A model generated the notes under the pieces. That model saw nothing but the letters and a program-made list of their open reading frames with translations, had not been told where the DNA came from and ran no database searches. A stretch of DNA of 64,000 nucleotides from an uncultured Pelagibacteraceae bacterium (GTDB lineage: Bacteria; Pseudomonadota; Alphaproteobacteria; Pelagibacterales; Pelagibacteraceae): the NCBI GenBank assembly GCA_902560805.1, contig CACENW010000002.1:132128-196127 (forward strand), written 5' to 3'. Positions within the stretch are counted from its first letter, which is position 1; every line of letters begins with the position of its first letter. A program made the position numbers and the translations under genes. This document shows, piece by piece, positions 1-8,078 of this stretch.

Positions 1-201
1 ACCTTTTTTTCTTCCATGCTCAGCACTAATTGCTGATTTGTGAAGCATTTTACATATAGCGTTACCTGTTTGGAAATATACTCCAGTAGGTCCACCAGTT
101 CCTATCGTAAAGAACTCTGCTGATTTAGCAACTGTAGTTAATGACAGTGATGCAAATAAAATCAGTAAAGCACTTGATAGAGATGTAATTATTTTTTTCA
201 T
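1..201 (-). CDS. TAXI-family TRAP transporter solute receptor, N-terminal part
   Basis: Only the first 67 codons lie in the window; the gene runs off the left edge. The start has a Sec signal peptide (MKKIITSLSSALLILFASLS, then an Ala-Lys-Ser-Ala cleavage region). The mature start FFTIGTGGPTGVYFQTGNAI is typical of TAXI-type periplasmic receptors, which bind an organic acid or amino acid for a fused TRAP permease. A purine-rich ribosome-binding site (GAGAGGGG) sits 8-9 bases before the ATG, stronger than most in this window. The substrate cannot be told. Confidence 0.85.
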   Translation of the reverse strand, partial: MKKIITSLSSALLILFASLSLTTVAKSAEFFTIGTGGPTGVYFQTGNAICKMLHKSAISAEHGRKKG

Positions 202-283
202 TATTTTCCCCTCTCTATATTGTATGTCGTTATTTTTATAAATTAATCTTACCAAAAAATTATAATGGATGTACAGGGTGATT

Positions 284-1510
284 TTAAAGATTTTCTGACC
301 ATTTTTTTAAATTATCAACACCTTCTACAATCTTTGGTGCTAACTTTTTGATTATAACAAAATCAATACACTGATCTTCATCAATACTATTCATAAATTT
401 TTCTCCATCAAAATCAGTAAAGCTTAATCTTGCTAGCATTTTATTTTCATAAAATCCAAAATCAGATCCAGGTAATAATACAACACCTGTTTCTTTTAAA
501 ATATTTTCACACATTTCTGATGAATTTTTAAATTTAGAATTTAAAAATTCAGGCATTAAGTAGAAACCTCCGTGAGGTTTATTAATTAAAATTTTGTTTG
601 ATTTTAAATTTTGATAAACATAATTGCCAACAGCTTTTAGAATATTTTTAGATTTATTAATGTACTTACTATGATTATTTTCATAAGCTTTGATTGCAGC
701 ATATTGAATAGGTGCACTTACTGCTGAAAAAGTTTCACTAGCTAAAACATTAATCATTTTTTTTATATCATTTAAACCCTCTGGAATAATGAAATACCCC
801 AATCTCCAACCACCGGCTCCACACCACTTACTTAGACCAGTACTGATAATTGTTTTTTCAGGACAAAAGTTTGAAATAGACTTATAATTTTTTGTAAAAG
901 TTAGTTCTGAATATATCTCGTCAGATAAAATTATAAGATTATATTTATTAGCAACATTAGAAATTTCCTCCAAATTTTCACAGACTTGCCCTGAAGGATT
1001 ATTTGGGGAATTTAAAAATAATAAATAATTTTTATTTTTATCTTTTGATATTACTTCCTCTATTTCTTGAGCTGTAGGGAACCAATTATTTTCTCTTTTT
1101 GTTTGTAATATTTGAATTTTGTTTCTTCCTAATATTGCTTGTGGCGCGTAAGAAACCCAACTAGGTGCAGGTAATATAATTTCACCGTCAAATATTACAT
1201 GAAGTAAAAACATCAACTCTTTAGAGCCTGGTCCTATGATGACATTTTCGGAATTATATTCATAATTTTTTTTTTTTGATGTGTATTTTGCAACAGACTG
1301 TCTTAGATCAGAAAGACCCTGCATGGGTAAATATTTGTTTTGATATGCATTATTTTTAAGCTCCTCTACAATATCTTGTGGAACTTTAAAGGGAGATTGT
1401 CCAAAACCAAATTTAAATATTTTTTTTCCTTCATCCTCAAGTTTTTTTGAAGCTTCATTAATTGCTAGTGTAGAAGATGGTTTTAAATCTTTAACTATAT
1501 TTTTTAACAT
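284..1510 (-). CDS. Class I/II pyridoxal-phosphate aminotransferase
   Basis: 408 residues, a normal length for fold-type I aminotransferases. Visible motifs: NSPNNPSG, the cofactor Asp/Tyr motif SDEIYSEL, the Schiff-base lysine in STGLSKWCGAGGWRLGY, and Arg in ARLSF near the C terminus for the substrate carboxylate. It resembles aspartate/aromatic-type aminotransferases, but the amino donor cannot be fixed from sequence alone. The start ATG directly abuts the stop codon of the upstream acetoacetyl-CoA synthetase gene, so the two are probably one transcript, perhaps in amino-acid/keto-acid catabolism. The TAXI receptor gene follows after 82 bases. Confidence 0.9.
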   Translation of the reverse strand: MLKNIVKDLKPSSTLAINEASKKLEDEGKKIFKFGFGQSPFKVPQDIVEELKNNAYQNKYLPMQGLSDLRQSVAKYTSKKKNYEYNSENVIIGPGSKELMFLLHVIFDGEIILPAPSWVSYAPQAILGRNKIQILQTKRENNWFPTAQEIEEVISKDKNKNYLLFLNSPNNPSGQVCENLEEISNVANKYNLIILSDEIYSELTFTKNYKSISNFCPEKTIISTGLSKWCGAGGWRLGYFIIPEGLNDIKKMINVLASETFSAVSAPIQYAAIKAYENNHSKYINKSKNILKAVGNYVYQNLKSNKILINKPHGGFYLMPEFLNSKFKNSSEMCENILKETGVVLLPGSDFGFYENKMLARLSFTDFDGEKFMNSIDEDQCIDFVIIKKLAPKIVEGVDNLKKWSENL

Positions 1511-3472
1511 TTAGTAACTTAATTGTTTCAAATTTTTATATTGTTTTAAAACTTCTGGGTTTGCTAAAGCTTCTTTATTTTTAACAATGCTTCCTTCTAT
1601 AGTGCTTTTAACTGCAAGCTCAACAATTTTACCACTTTTAGTTCTTGGAATATCCTTTACAACAATAACTTTACTAGGGACATGTCGAGGTGATGCATTT
1701 GTTCTTATTTGAGTTTTAATTCTAGTAAGCAAAAGATCATTAAGTATGTAACCACTACTCATTACAACGAAAAGAATTATTCTTATGTCATTATTCCAAG
1801 ATTGACCAACTACGAGTGCTTCTTTAACTTCTTTAAACTTTTCTACCTCTGAATATATTTCAGCAGTACCAAGCCTTACTCCTCCTGGATTAAGGGTAGT
1901 GTCAGATCTTCCATGTATAATAAAACCATTGGTATTTTTTCTTTCAGCGTAATCACCATGGTGCCAAGTATTTTTATATCTGTTGAAGTAAGCTTTTTTA
2001 AATTTTACATCATTTTTATCATTCCAAAATTTAAGCGGCATTGATGGAAATGGATTTTTACAAACAAGTTCACCTTTTGAATTTTTTAAAGATTTGCCTC
2101 TATCATTAAATACATCAACGTCTAAACCTAAACCAGAATTCTGTATTTCACCAATATTAACGGACTGGTATATATTTCCTAAAACAAAACACGACACAAT
2201 ATCTGTACCTCCTGAAATAGATGAGAGGTGAACTTTCTTTTTAATATTTTTATAAACATATTTAAAACCTTCACTTGATAAAGGAGAACCGGTTGAACAG
2301 ATTGTTTTTAGTTTTTTAAGTTTATATTTAAATTTAAGATTAGGTTCTAATTTTCTTAGAGCATCAATATATTTAGCACTAATTCCAAATAGAGTAATTT
2401 TTTCTCTTTGTGCTATTTTTAAAAGTAAATCACTTGTTTTGTACATTGGAGAACCATCAAAAAGTACTATTGATGCCTTTGAAGCTAATGAGCTAACTAA
2501 CCAATTCCACATCATCCAACCACAAGTGGTAAAATAAAATACATTATCATTTTCTTTTATATTACAATGTAATTGGTGTTCTTTCTTGTGCTGAAGAAGA
2601 ACTCCTCCAGTTCTATGACAAATACACTTTGGTTTTCCAGTTGTTCCACTTGAATATAAAATTGCTAACTCACTTTCAAAATCATACTTTTTGAAATTTA
2701 TTTTTTCAGATTGATTTTGAATAATCTCACCCCATTTAATTAATTTTATTTTCTTATATTTGCTATGATTAATGATATATTTTTTTCCAGGATAATTAAC
2801 AATCACAACATTTCTAATTGATGGAATAGATTTTAAAATTTCAGATAATCTTTCTAATACATTAATTTTTTTCCCATTATAAAAATACTGATCTGTAATG
2901 AACAAAACTCTTGGATTGATTTGAGAAAATCTTTCAACAACACCTTTTATACCAAAATCAGGACTACATGATGACCAGATACTTCCTATGGTGCTTGCTG
3001 CTATAAATGCTTCAACTGTTTCAATAGTATTGGGCATATAAGCTGCCACTCTATCTCCTTTTTTAATTTTGATTTGTTTTAAAAACTTTACAATTTTGCC
3101 TGTATTTAAATTTAATTCTCTCCAAGATTTTTCTTCCCTAAAGCCATTTTCACTTATAAAAGTAATTGCCTTATCATTATTATTTTTCGATAATAAATTT
3201 TCACCAAAATTTAACTTACTACCCGGTAAGAATAAATTTTTATGAAATATTTTTGATTTTTTAATTTTTTTTTTACTTTTCAATCCTTTAATTTCTGAAA
3301 ATTCCCAAAAATAATTCCAAAACTCAGGTGAATTTTTAACAGTCCAATTTAACAAAGTTTTATAATTTAAATTAAATTTTTTTTTAATTTTTTTTGAAAT
3401 AAGTTTCTCAAAAGCATAAAGATTTGAATTTTTTTTCTCTTTTAAAGATGCTTCCCAAAGTTTATTGGTCAT
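1511..3472 (-). CDS. Acetoacetyl-CoA synthetase
   Basis: 653 residues, the normal length of acetoacetate-CoA ligases of the ANL adenylating superfamily. The P-loop-like motif YSSGTTGKPKCICH is followed by HKKEHQLHCNI and FYFTTCGWMMWNWL, which are characteristic of acetoacetyl-CoA (rather than acetyl-CoA) synthetases. The HGRSDTTLNPGGVRLGTAEIY hinge region and the C-terminal catalytic lysine context RTKSGKIVE are present. It would activate acetoacetate with ATP and CoA in the cytoplasm, feeding C4 carbon from ketone bodies or amino-acid breakdown into central metabolism. It leads the operon with the aminotransferase immediately downstream. Confidence 0.93.
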   Translation of the reverse strand: MTNKLWEASLKEKKNSNLYAFEKLISKKIKKKFNLNYKTLLNWTVKNSPEFWNYFWEFSEIKGLKSKKKIKKSKIFHKNLFLPGSKLNFGENLLSKNNNDKAITFISENGFREEKSWRELNLNTGKIVKFLKQIKIKKGDRVAAYMPNTIETVEAFIAASTIGSIWSSCSPDFGIKGVVERFSQINPRVLFITDQYFYNGKKINVLERLSEILKSIPSIRNVVIVNYPGKKYIINHSKYKKIKLIKWGEIIQNQSEKINFKKYDFESELAILYSSGTTGKPKCICHRTGGVLLQHKKEHQLHCNIKENDNVFYFTTCGWMMWNWLVSSLASKASIVLFDGSPMYKTSDLLLKIAQREKITLFGISAKYIDALRKLEPNLKFKYKLKKLKTICSTGSPLSSEGFKYVYKNIKKKVHLSSISGGTDIVSCFVLGNIYQSVNIGEIQNSGLGLDVDVFNDRGKSLKNSKGELVCKNPFPSMPLKFWNDKNDVKFKKAYFNRYKNTWHHGDYAERKNTNGFIIHGRSDTTLNPGGVRLGTAEIYSEVEKFKEVKEALVVGQSWNNDIRIILFVVMSSGYILNDLLLTRIKTQIRTNASPRHVPSKVIVVKDIPRTKSGKIVELAVKSTIEGSIVKNKEALANPEVLKQYKNLKQLSY

Positions 3473-3519
3473 TTTTATTTTATTAAATTACTATTATAGA
3501 ATTAATCCCAATTATGATA

Positions 3520-3549
3520 TTCTCATTAATATTAATATAAAAATGAGAA
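3520..3549. repeat. Inverted repeat in the divergent promoter region
   Basis: Perfect 8-base arms TTCTCATT (3520-3527) and AATGAGAA (3542-3549), separated by 14 A/T bases, lie between the divergent acetoacetyl-CoA synthetase and helicase genes. It could be an operator or a weak hairpin; the short T run following on the plus strand (3551-3555) would also fit a weak terminator. The rest of the gap (3550-3646) is less A/T-rich than usual here but shows no convincing gene. Confidence 0.4.
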
Positions 3550-3646
3550 CTTTTTACCCTCCGATTCGGTCATGTTTTAGTCTATTTTTGTTCTTTAGCA
3601 CTAACAATATCTGGTAGGTAAAAAAAAATATACACCAAAGATAGAA

Positions 3647-6124
3647 ATGCCTAAAAATAAAATTACAGCTGTTCTTGGTCCAACAAACACAGGTAAAACT
3701 CATCTTGCAATTGACACAATGCTATCTTTTGACAGCGGAATGATTGGATTCCCTTTAAGATTATTAGCAAGAGAGGTTTACGACAAGGTAATAAAAAAAA
3801 TAAGTATAGACAAAGTTGCTTTAATAACTGGTGAAGAAAAAATAATTCCTACAAACGCAAAATATTATTTATGCACAGTCGAATCAATGCCTATTGAAAA
3901 GCATTTAGAATTTGTGGGCATAGATGAAATTCAAATGTGTGCAGATCATGAAAGAGGTCACATATTCACAGATAGACTATTAAATTTAAGAGGTGAAAAA
4001 CTTACGATGTTAATGGGTTCTAGCACTATTAAAAACATCATATCTAAATTAAACGAGGATATAGAATTTATTAATAGAGATAGATTGTCAAAACTCACCT
4101 ATGCTGGACATAAAAAAATATCAAGAATAAATAGAAAAACTGCAATCATAGCTTTTTCAGCGGAAGAAGTTTATGCAATAGCAGAATTAATAAGAAGACA
4201 AAAGGGTGGGGCAGCTATCGTTATGGGTTCATTAAGTCCTAAAACGAGAAATGCTCAAGTAGAGCTTTATCAATCTGGAGATGTCGATTTTTTAGTAGCC
4301 ACTGACGCTATTGGAATGGGAATAAATATGGATCTAGATTATGTATATTTTTCAAACCTTAAAAAATTTGATGGAAAAAAATTAAGAAAATTAAATTTAT
4401 CTGAAATAGGTCAAATAGCAGGAAGAGCTGGAAGATATTTAAATGATGGTGGTTTTGGAATAACTGGTGATTGCAAAGAAATTTCTCCTGAAGAAGTAGA
4501 ATTAATTGAAGGACATAAATTTGAAGGACTAAGAACTTTATACTGGAGAAATTCTGATCTTAATTTTAACAACCCAAATTCACTAATTAAAAGTCTTGAA
4601 GAAAGACCTCAGATGGAATGGTTAAGAAAAGTTCATGAATGTGAGGATGAAAGAGCACTAAAATATTTTATAAAAGATGAAAAAAATAATCTAAAATTTA
4701 ACGAAAGGACTCTTAAATTATTATGGGAATGTTGTCAGATACCTGATTTTGTTAAAAAAACCTACGGCAATCATTATGAGGTGATCAGAAATGTTTTTAA
4801 ATTTTTAAACAGCGAAAAAGGTCTAATTTCAGAAGATTACATGAGATTACAGCTCATGAAACTGGATAAATTAGACGGAAATGTAGATTCTTTATCAAAT
4901 AGAATTGCAAATGTAAGAACTTGGTCTTATGTTTCAAATAAAAATAATTGGGTAGAAAATCAAAACTATTGGATAGAAAAAACAAAATATTTAGAAGATA
5001 GACTTTCTGACAGACTTCATGAAGAACTTACCAAGACTTTTATCGACAAAAGAGCAAGTATACTTGCAAGAGGTTTAAAACAAGACATGGAATTCAAAAC
5101 TGAAATATTACAGAACAATGACGTTAAAATAGATGATCAGTTTATTGGTAAGATCAAAGGTTTGAAATTAGAATTAGATTTAAAAAAAGGCTCTCTGGAA
5201 ACTGATATCAAGTCATTAAAAAAAGCTGCTAGACAATCAATTGGACCTGAGTTTGATAAAAGAATTCAATCAATTATAGACACAGGATTAATAGATTTGA
5301 AGGAAGATTTTAAAATATATTGGAATGAATTTCCAATTGCTAGGCTGTTACCAGGAAATGATTATTTAAGTCCTAATTTTACTTTAGTTGTTGATGACAT
5401 TATTGAAGAAAATCCAAAACAAAAACTAAATGAATTTATTCAAAAATGGCTAAACTCAAAAATAAGTAATGTCTTGAAAAGTTTAATCGATTTAAAAAAC
5501 ATTAAAGAAGAAAAATCATCAATTAAGGCTTTGGCGTATCAGCTTTATGAAAATAATGGTGTTTTAAAAAGAGAACAAGTTTCCAATTATTTAAAAAATC
5601 TTGAACAAATAGATAGAAAAGTACTAAGAGAATTGGGTGTGAAATTTGGAAGATACCATGTATTCCTTTATCAACTTATAAAACCAGATGCTGTATCTTT
5701 AAGAACCTTATTGTGGAAAAATTTTCATCAAAAATTCTATAATTTAAAACCACCAACTTTTGGATTAAATTTTTTAGAGGATAAAGATTCTCAAAATAAA
5801 AACTTTATGCTTCTCTGCGGATTTGAAAAATTTGATAATCTTTTTGTTAGAATAGATATTCTTGAAAGACTCTTTGTACAAATAATTAATGCTACCTCAA
5901 AAGAAAATAGTGAGATAAAAATGATACCTGAAATGTTAAATCTTTTAGGATGCAGCAAAGAGAACTTTAAAAAATTATTACAAAAAATGGGTTATAAAAC
6001 TTATGAGAAAGAACAAGACATGTTTTTTAGATATAATCCTGTTAAAAAGTTTAAAAAGACGGAGAACAAAAAAGTTTCAAATGAAAATCCATTTAAAGTT
6101 CTTAAAAATCTCAAATTAGGTTAA
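3647..6124 (+). CDS. SUV3-like DEAD/DEAH-type RNA helicase
   Basis: 825 residues. Walker A VLGPTNTGKT is at residues 9-18, with GFPLRLLAREVYDKV shortly after. Motif II is VGIDEIQM followed by DHERGHIFTDRLL. Motif III is MGSST. The C-terminal helicase lobe has VATDAIGMGINMDLD and QIAGRAGRY. This is the alphaproteobacterial relative of the mitochondrial SUV3 helicase, an ATP-dependent RNA/DNA unwinding enzyme. The long C-terminal half is Lys/Glu-rich and poorly conserved in character. The gene heads a plus-strand cluster with a TerB-like protein, ferredoxin and CarD. In related alphaproteobacteria a similar helicase also sits near ferredoxin and CarD. A role in RNA turnover is inferred. Confidence 0.9.
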   Translation: MPKNKITAVLGPTNTGKTHLAIDTMLSFDSGMIGFPLRLLAREVYDKVIKKISIDKVALITGEEKIIPTNAKYYLCTVESMPIEKHLEFVGIDEIQMCADHERGHIFTDRLLNLRGEKLTMLMGSSTIKNIISKLNEDIEFINRDRLSKLTYAGHKKISRINRKTAIIAFSAEEVYAIAELIRRQKGGAAIVMGSLSPKTRNAQVELYQSGDVDFLVATDAIGMGINMDLDYVYFSNLKKFDGKKLRKLNLSEIGQIAGRAGRYLNDGGFGITGDCKEISPEEVELIEGHKFEGLRTLYWRNSDLNFNNPNSLIKSLEERPQMEWLRKVHECEDERALKYFIKDEKNNLKFNERTLKLLWECCQIPDFVKKTYGNHYEVIRNVFKFLNSEKGLISEDYMRLQLMKLDKLDGNVDSLSNRIANVRTWSYVSNKNNWVENQNYWIEKTKYLEDRLSDRLHEELTKTFIDKRASILARGLKQDMEFKTEILQNNDVKIDDQFIGKIKGLKLELDLKKGSLETDIKSLKKAARQSIGPEFDKRIQSIIDTGLIDLKEDFKIYWNEFPIARLLPGNDYLSPNFTLVVDDIIEENPKQKLNEFIQKWLNSKISNVLKSLIDLKNIKEEKSSIKALAYQLYENNGVLKREQVSNYLKNLEQIDRKVLRELGVKFGRYHVFLYQLIKPDAVSLRTLLWKNFHQKFYNLKPPTFGLNFLEDKDSQNKNFMLLCGFEKFDNLFVRIDILERLFVQIINATSKENSEIKMIPEMLNLLGCSKENFKKLLQKMGYKTYEKEQDMFFRYNPVKKFKKTENKKVSNENPFKVLKNLKLG

Positions 6125-6128
6125 TTTT

Positions 6129-6545
6129 ATGTTTTTTAAAAAGACAGATAAAAAGGAAGAGAATAATTTTATAGTAAAAGTTTGTGCTTTATTGATCCAT
6201 GCTGCAAAAATAGATGAAAGTTATACTGACAAAGAAGAGGAAATAATTAAAAAAACACTTCTGGAGCTGGGCCTAGAAAATGAAAAAATCATAAAAACTA
6301 TCCAAGATGCAAAAATTATTGAGGAAAATTCAAACCAAATTTTAGACTTCACAAGGGAAATTAAAAATTTACCTGAAAAAGATAAAATTAAAATAGTAGA
6401 AGCTCTTTGGTCAATTATTTACTCTAATGAAAATGCTGACATGTATGAAACAAATCTCATGAGAAGATTAGCGGGACTTTTATACATTGACAGTAAAACT
6501 ATGGGAGATATTAAGCATAAAATAAAAGGGGCAAGTAAAGAGTGA
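6129..6545 (+). CDS. TerB-like (tellurite-resistance fold) protein
   Basis: 138 residues, all helical in character, with the TerB-type pattern: an N-terminal [24 protein letters not shown] segment containing the acidic metal-binding-like D-x-S/D-x-D-E-E stretch, and a second [14 protein letters not shown] segment. TerB-like proteins are small cytoplasmic helical proteins of unclear function, some membrane- or metal-linked. It begins 4 bases after the helicase stop and overlaps the ferredoxin start by 4 bases (GTGA), so translation is probably coupled. A tellurite-resistance role is not implied. Confidence 0.75.
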   Translation: MFFKKTDKKEENNFIVKVCALLIHAAKIDESYTDKEEEIIKKTLLELGLENEKIIKTIQDAKIIEENSNQILDFTREIKNLPEKDKIKIVEALWSIIYSNENADMYETNLMRRLAGLLYIDSKTMGDIKHKIKGASKE

Positions 6546-6868
6546 CTTATATTGTAAACGATAATTGTATTAAGTGTAAACTTACTGATTGTGTAGACGT
6601 TTGTCCGGTTGATTGTTTTTATGAAGGTAAAAATATGCTTGTAATTAAACCGGATGAGTGTATAGATTGTGGCGTTTGTGAGCCGGAGTGCCCCGTTGAT
6701 GCTATAAAAGCAGATACTGAACCTGGAAGCGAAAAATGGTTGGAGATCAATAAAAAGTATTCAGAAATCTGGCCAAACATAAGTGAAAAAAAAGATCCCC
6801 CTGCGGATCACGAAAAATTTAAAAATGAGCAAAATAAGTACGAAAAGTATTTTAAAGAAAATCTTTAA
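6542..6868 (+). CDS. fdxA: Seven-iron ferredoxin (FdxA type)
   Basis: 108 residues. Cluster ligands are visible in [18 protein letters not shown] and [16 protein letters not shown], the arrangement of a [3Fe-4S]/[4Fe-4S] ferredoxin of the alphaproteobacterial FdxA family. The C-terminal extension ([15 protein letters not shown]) is also typical. The start is GTG inside the TGA overlap with the upstream TerB-like gene; residues from MTYIV onward align with the family start. It would be a cytoplasmic one-electron carrier. It is followed by carD, a common alphaproteobacterial order. Confidence 0.93.
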   Translation: MTYIVNDNCIKCKLTDCVDVCPVDCFYEGKNMLVIKPDECIDCGVCEPECPVDAIKADTEPGSEKWLEINKKYSEIWPNISEKKDPPADHEKFKNEQNKYEKYFKENL

Positions 6869-7721
6869 AGGCAAATCAGACAAAGAAATGAAAAAAAAAG
6901 TTAAAAAGAAAAAAGTAACTAAAGTCAAAAAAGTTGTAGTAAAAAAAACCAAAAAAGTTGTAGTAAAAAAAACCAAAAAAGTTTCAAAAAAAATTCCAAA
7001 TAAATCACCTAAAATAAAAAAAGTTCCAAAAACTACTGAAACATCAGATGAACCAAAAGTAGATAATTTAAGAATATCAAAAACTAACGAAGTAAAACCT
7101 GAGATAAAAAAAGTTAAAAAACAAGAAACTGAAAAAAGAGAATTTAAAATTAAAGATTATGTTGTTTATCCAAAACATGGCGTTGGTCAAATTACAGAAT
7201 TTAAAAAAATAAATATCGGAGGTATTGATGTTGAAACATACATTATTAAATTTGAAAAGGATAAAGCTAATGGTATGGTACCCGTTAACAAACAGTCTCA
7301 CCTAAGACCTTTAGCAACAATTAATCAAGTAAACAAATGCATTTCTATATTAAAAAGTAAACCAAAAATCAAAAGATCAATGTGGAGTAGAAGAGCACAA
7401 GAATATGAAGCAAAAATTTCATCAGGTAAAATTTATGAATTAGCTGAAGTTGTTAGAGATCTAAACAAAGGGGATGATCTTATGGTTGATCAATCTTATA
7501 GTGAAAGACAACTTTTTGAAAAAGCTTATGAAAGAATGCAGTCAGAATTTCAGATAATTTTAAATTTATCACTAGAAGACACTCAAAAAAAATTAGATAA
7601 AGCATTGAAGAGAAATGTTGGTGGACAAACACAAGCGATTAGCGCTAATCCTAAAACTCCAACTGCTGATTTACCTGTCGAAGAACCTATTTCTGAAACT
7701 GATGAACCTTTAGACGAATAA
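6825..7721 (+). CDS. carD: CarD-family RNA polymerase-binding regulator with basic N-terminal extension
   Basis: About 298 residues from the ATG at 6825 (which overlaps fdxA by 44 bases); an ATG at 6888, 19 bases after fdxA, is an equally possible start. The CarD/TRCF interaction domain begins at [20 protein letters not shown] and is followed by the helical DNA-binding part ([29 protein letters not shown]). CarD binds the RNA polymerase beta subunit and stabilises open promoter complexes. Unusual are roughly 90 N-terminal residues of Lys/Val/Thr-rich low-complexity sequence, partly made by a 24-base tandem repeat, and an acidic C-terminal tail ([13 protein letters not shown]). Family members are usually near 160-170 residues. 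Confidence 0.88.
   Translation: MSKISTKSILKKIFKGKSDKEMKKKVKKKKVTKVKKVVVKKTKKVVVKKTKKVSKKIPNKSPKIKKVPKTTETSDEPKVDNLRISKTNEVKPEIKKVKKQETEKREFKIKDYVVYPKHGVGQITEFKKINIGGIDVETYIIKFEKDKANGMVPVNKQSHLRPLATINQVNKCISILKSKPKIKRSMWSRRAQEYEAKISSGKIYELAEVVRDLNKGDDLMVDQSYSERQLFEKAYERMQSEFQIILNLSLEDTQKKLDKALKRNVGGQTQAISANPKTPTADLPVEEPISETDEPLDE
6927..6980 (+). repeat. 24-base tandem repeat inside carD
   Basis: Two exact copies of a 24-base unit (6927-6950 and 6951-6974), rich in A with the core GTTGTAGTAAAA, followed by the start of a third copy. Each encodes the octapeptide KKVVVKKT in the basic N-terminal arm of CarD. Copy number could vary by slippage without shifting the frame. Confidence 0.85.
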
Positions 7722-7763
7722 AAAAAACGCCTCTCACACAAAAAGTTATGAGAAGCGTTTTTT
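7722..7763 (+). terminator. Rho-independent terminator after carD
   Basis: Stem AAAAAACGC-c-TCTCA pairs with TGAGA-a-GCGTTTTTT across a loop of about 12 bases, starting one base after the carD stop codon and ending in a T run. Its A-rich 5' flank gives a T run on the other strand too, so it may work in both directions and also end the minus-strand gene at 7782-7880. Confidence 0.85.
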
Positions 7764-7781
7764 GTAAAGAATACTAAGTTA

Positions 7782-7880
7782 TTATTTTCTTCTTTTCTTA
7801 GCCTTTTTAGCTTTTTTCTTAGCTTTTTTCTTAGCTTTTTTCTTAGTTTTCTTTGCCGCTTTTTTTCTTTTCTTAGGCAT
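7782..7880 (-). CDS. 32-residue Lys/Ala-rich basic protein
   Basis: ATG (7880-7878) to TAA gives a 32-residue protein beginning MPKKRKKAAKKT, continuing as repeats of KKKA, and ending KKAKKRRK. It holds only Lys, Ala, Arg, one Pro and one Thr after Met, like the tail of histone H1 or AlgP-type proteins. A strong Shine-Dalgarno site (AAGGGAGC) lies about 5 bases before ATG, far better than most genes here. A TTGACA promoter (7932-7960), a dyad (7902-7922) and a downstream bidirectional terminator support a real independent gene. A nucleic-acid-compacting role is inferred from composition only. I do not recognise a named family. Confidence 0.7.
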   Translation of the reverse strand: MPKKRKKAAKKTKKKAKKKAKKKAKKAKKRRK

Positions 7881-7901
7881 CTTTAGCTCCCTTTTTAGTT
7901 T

Positions 7902-7922
7902 AACGAATCAAATTGATTCGTT
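7902..7922. promoter_or_regulatory. Perfect 10-base dyad in the leader of the basic-protein gene
   Basis: Arms AACGAATCAA and TTGATTCGTT flank a single central A. The dyad lies 22 bases upstream of the ATG at 7880 and just downstream of the expected transcription start. As DNA it looks like a dimeric operator. As RNA, the inner bases can open to give an 8-pair stem with a 5-base loop just before the ribosome-binding site. Confidence 0.6.
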
Positions 7923-7931
7923 GTTAAGTTA

Positions 7932-7960
7932 TTTTTATTTTTTTATACAACTTATGTCAA
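7932..7960 (-). promoter_or_regulatory. Sigma-70 promoter for the 32-residue basic protein
   Basis: On the minus strand a perfect -35 TTGACA (7960-7955) is followed after 17 bases by a weak -10 TAAAAA (7937-7932). Transcription would start near 7925, directly before the dyad. Confidence 0.55.
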
Positions 7961-8078
7961 ATCATTAATTAAAAGCGAATTTTAAAAAAATTATTTTTTA
8001 TTTTTTATTTTTATAAAAAAATTTTTTATTAATTTAGTTAATGTTTATGCGGTAAATAAACTATTAATTTAAAAAAAT

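Noticed and set aside
3573..3588. Very short minus-strand frame (13 codons) with GGAGG nearby, in front of acetoacetyl-CoA synthetase
   Set aside because: Too short, and the GGAGG lies inside the frame rather than before it; there is no support for translation.
3596..3608. Half of a CIRCE-like heat-shock operator (TTAGCACTAA)
   Set aside because: The second inverted half (GAGTGCTAA) is not found, and no heat-shock gene follows.
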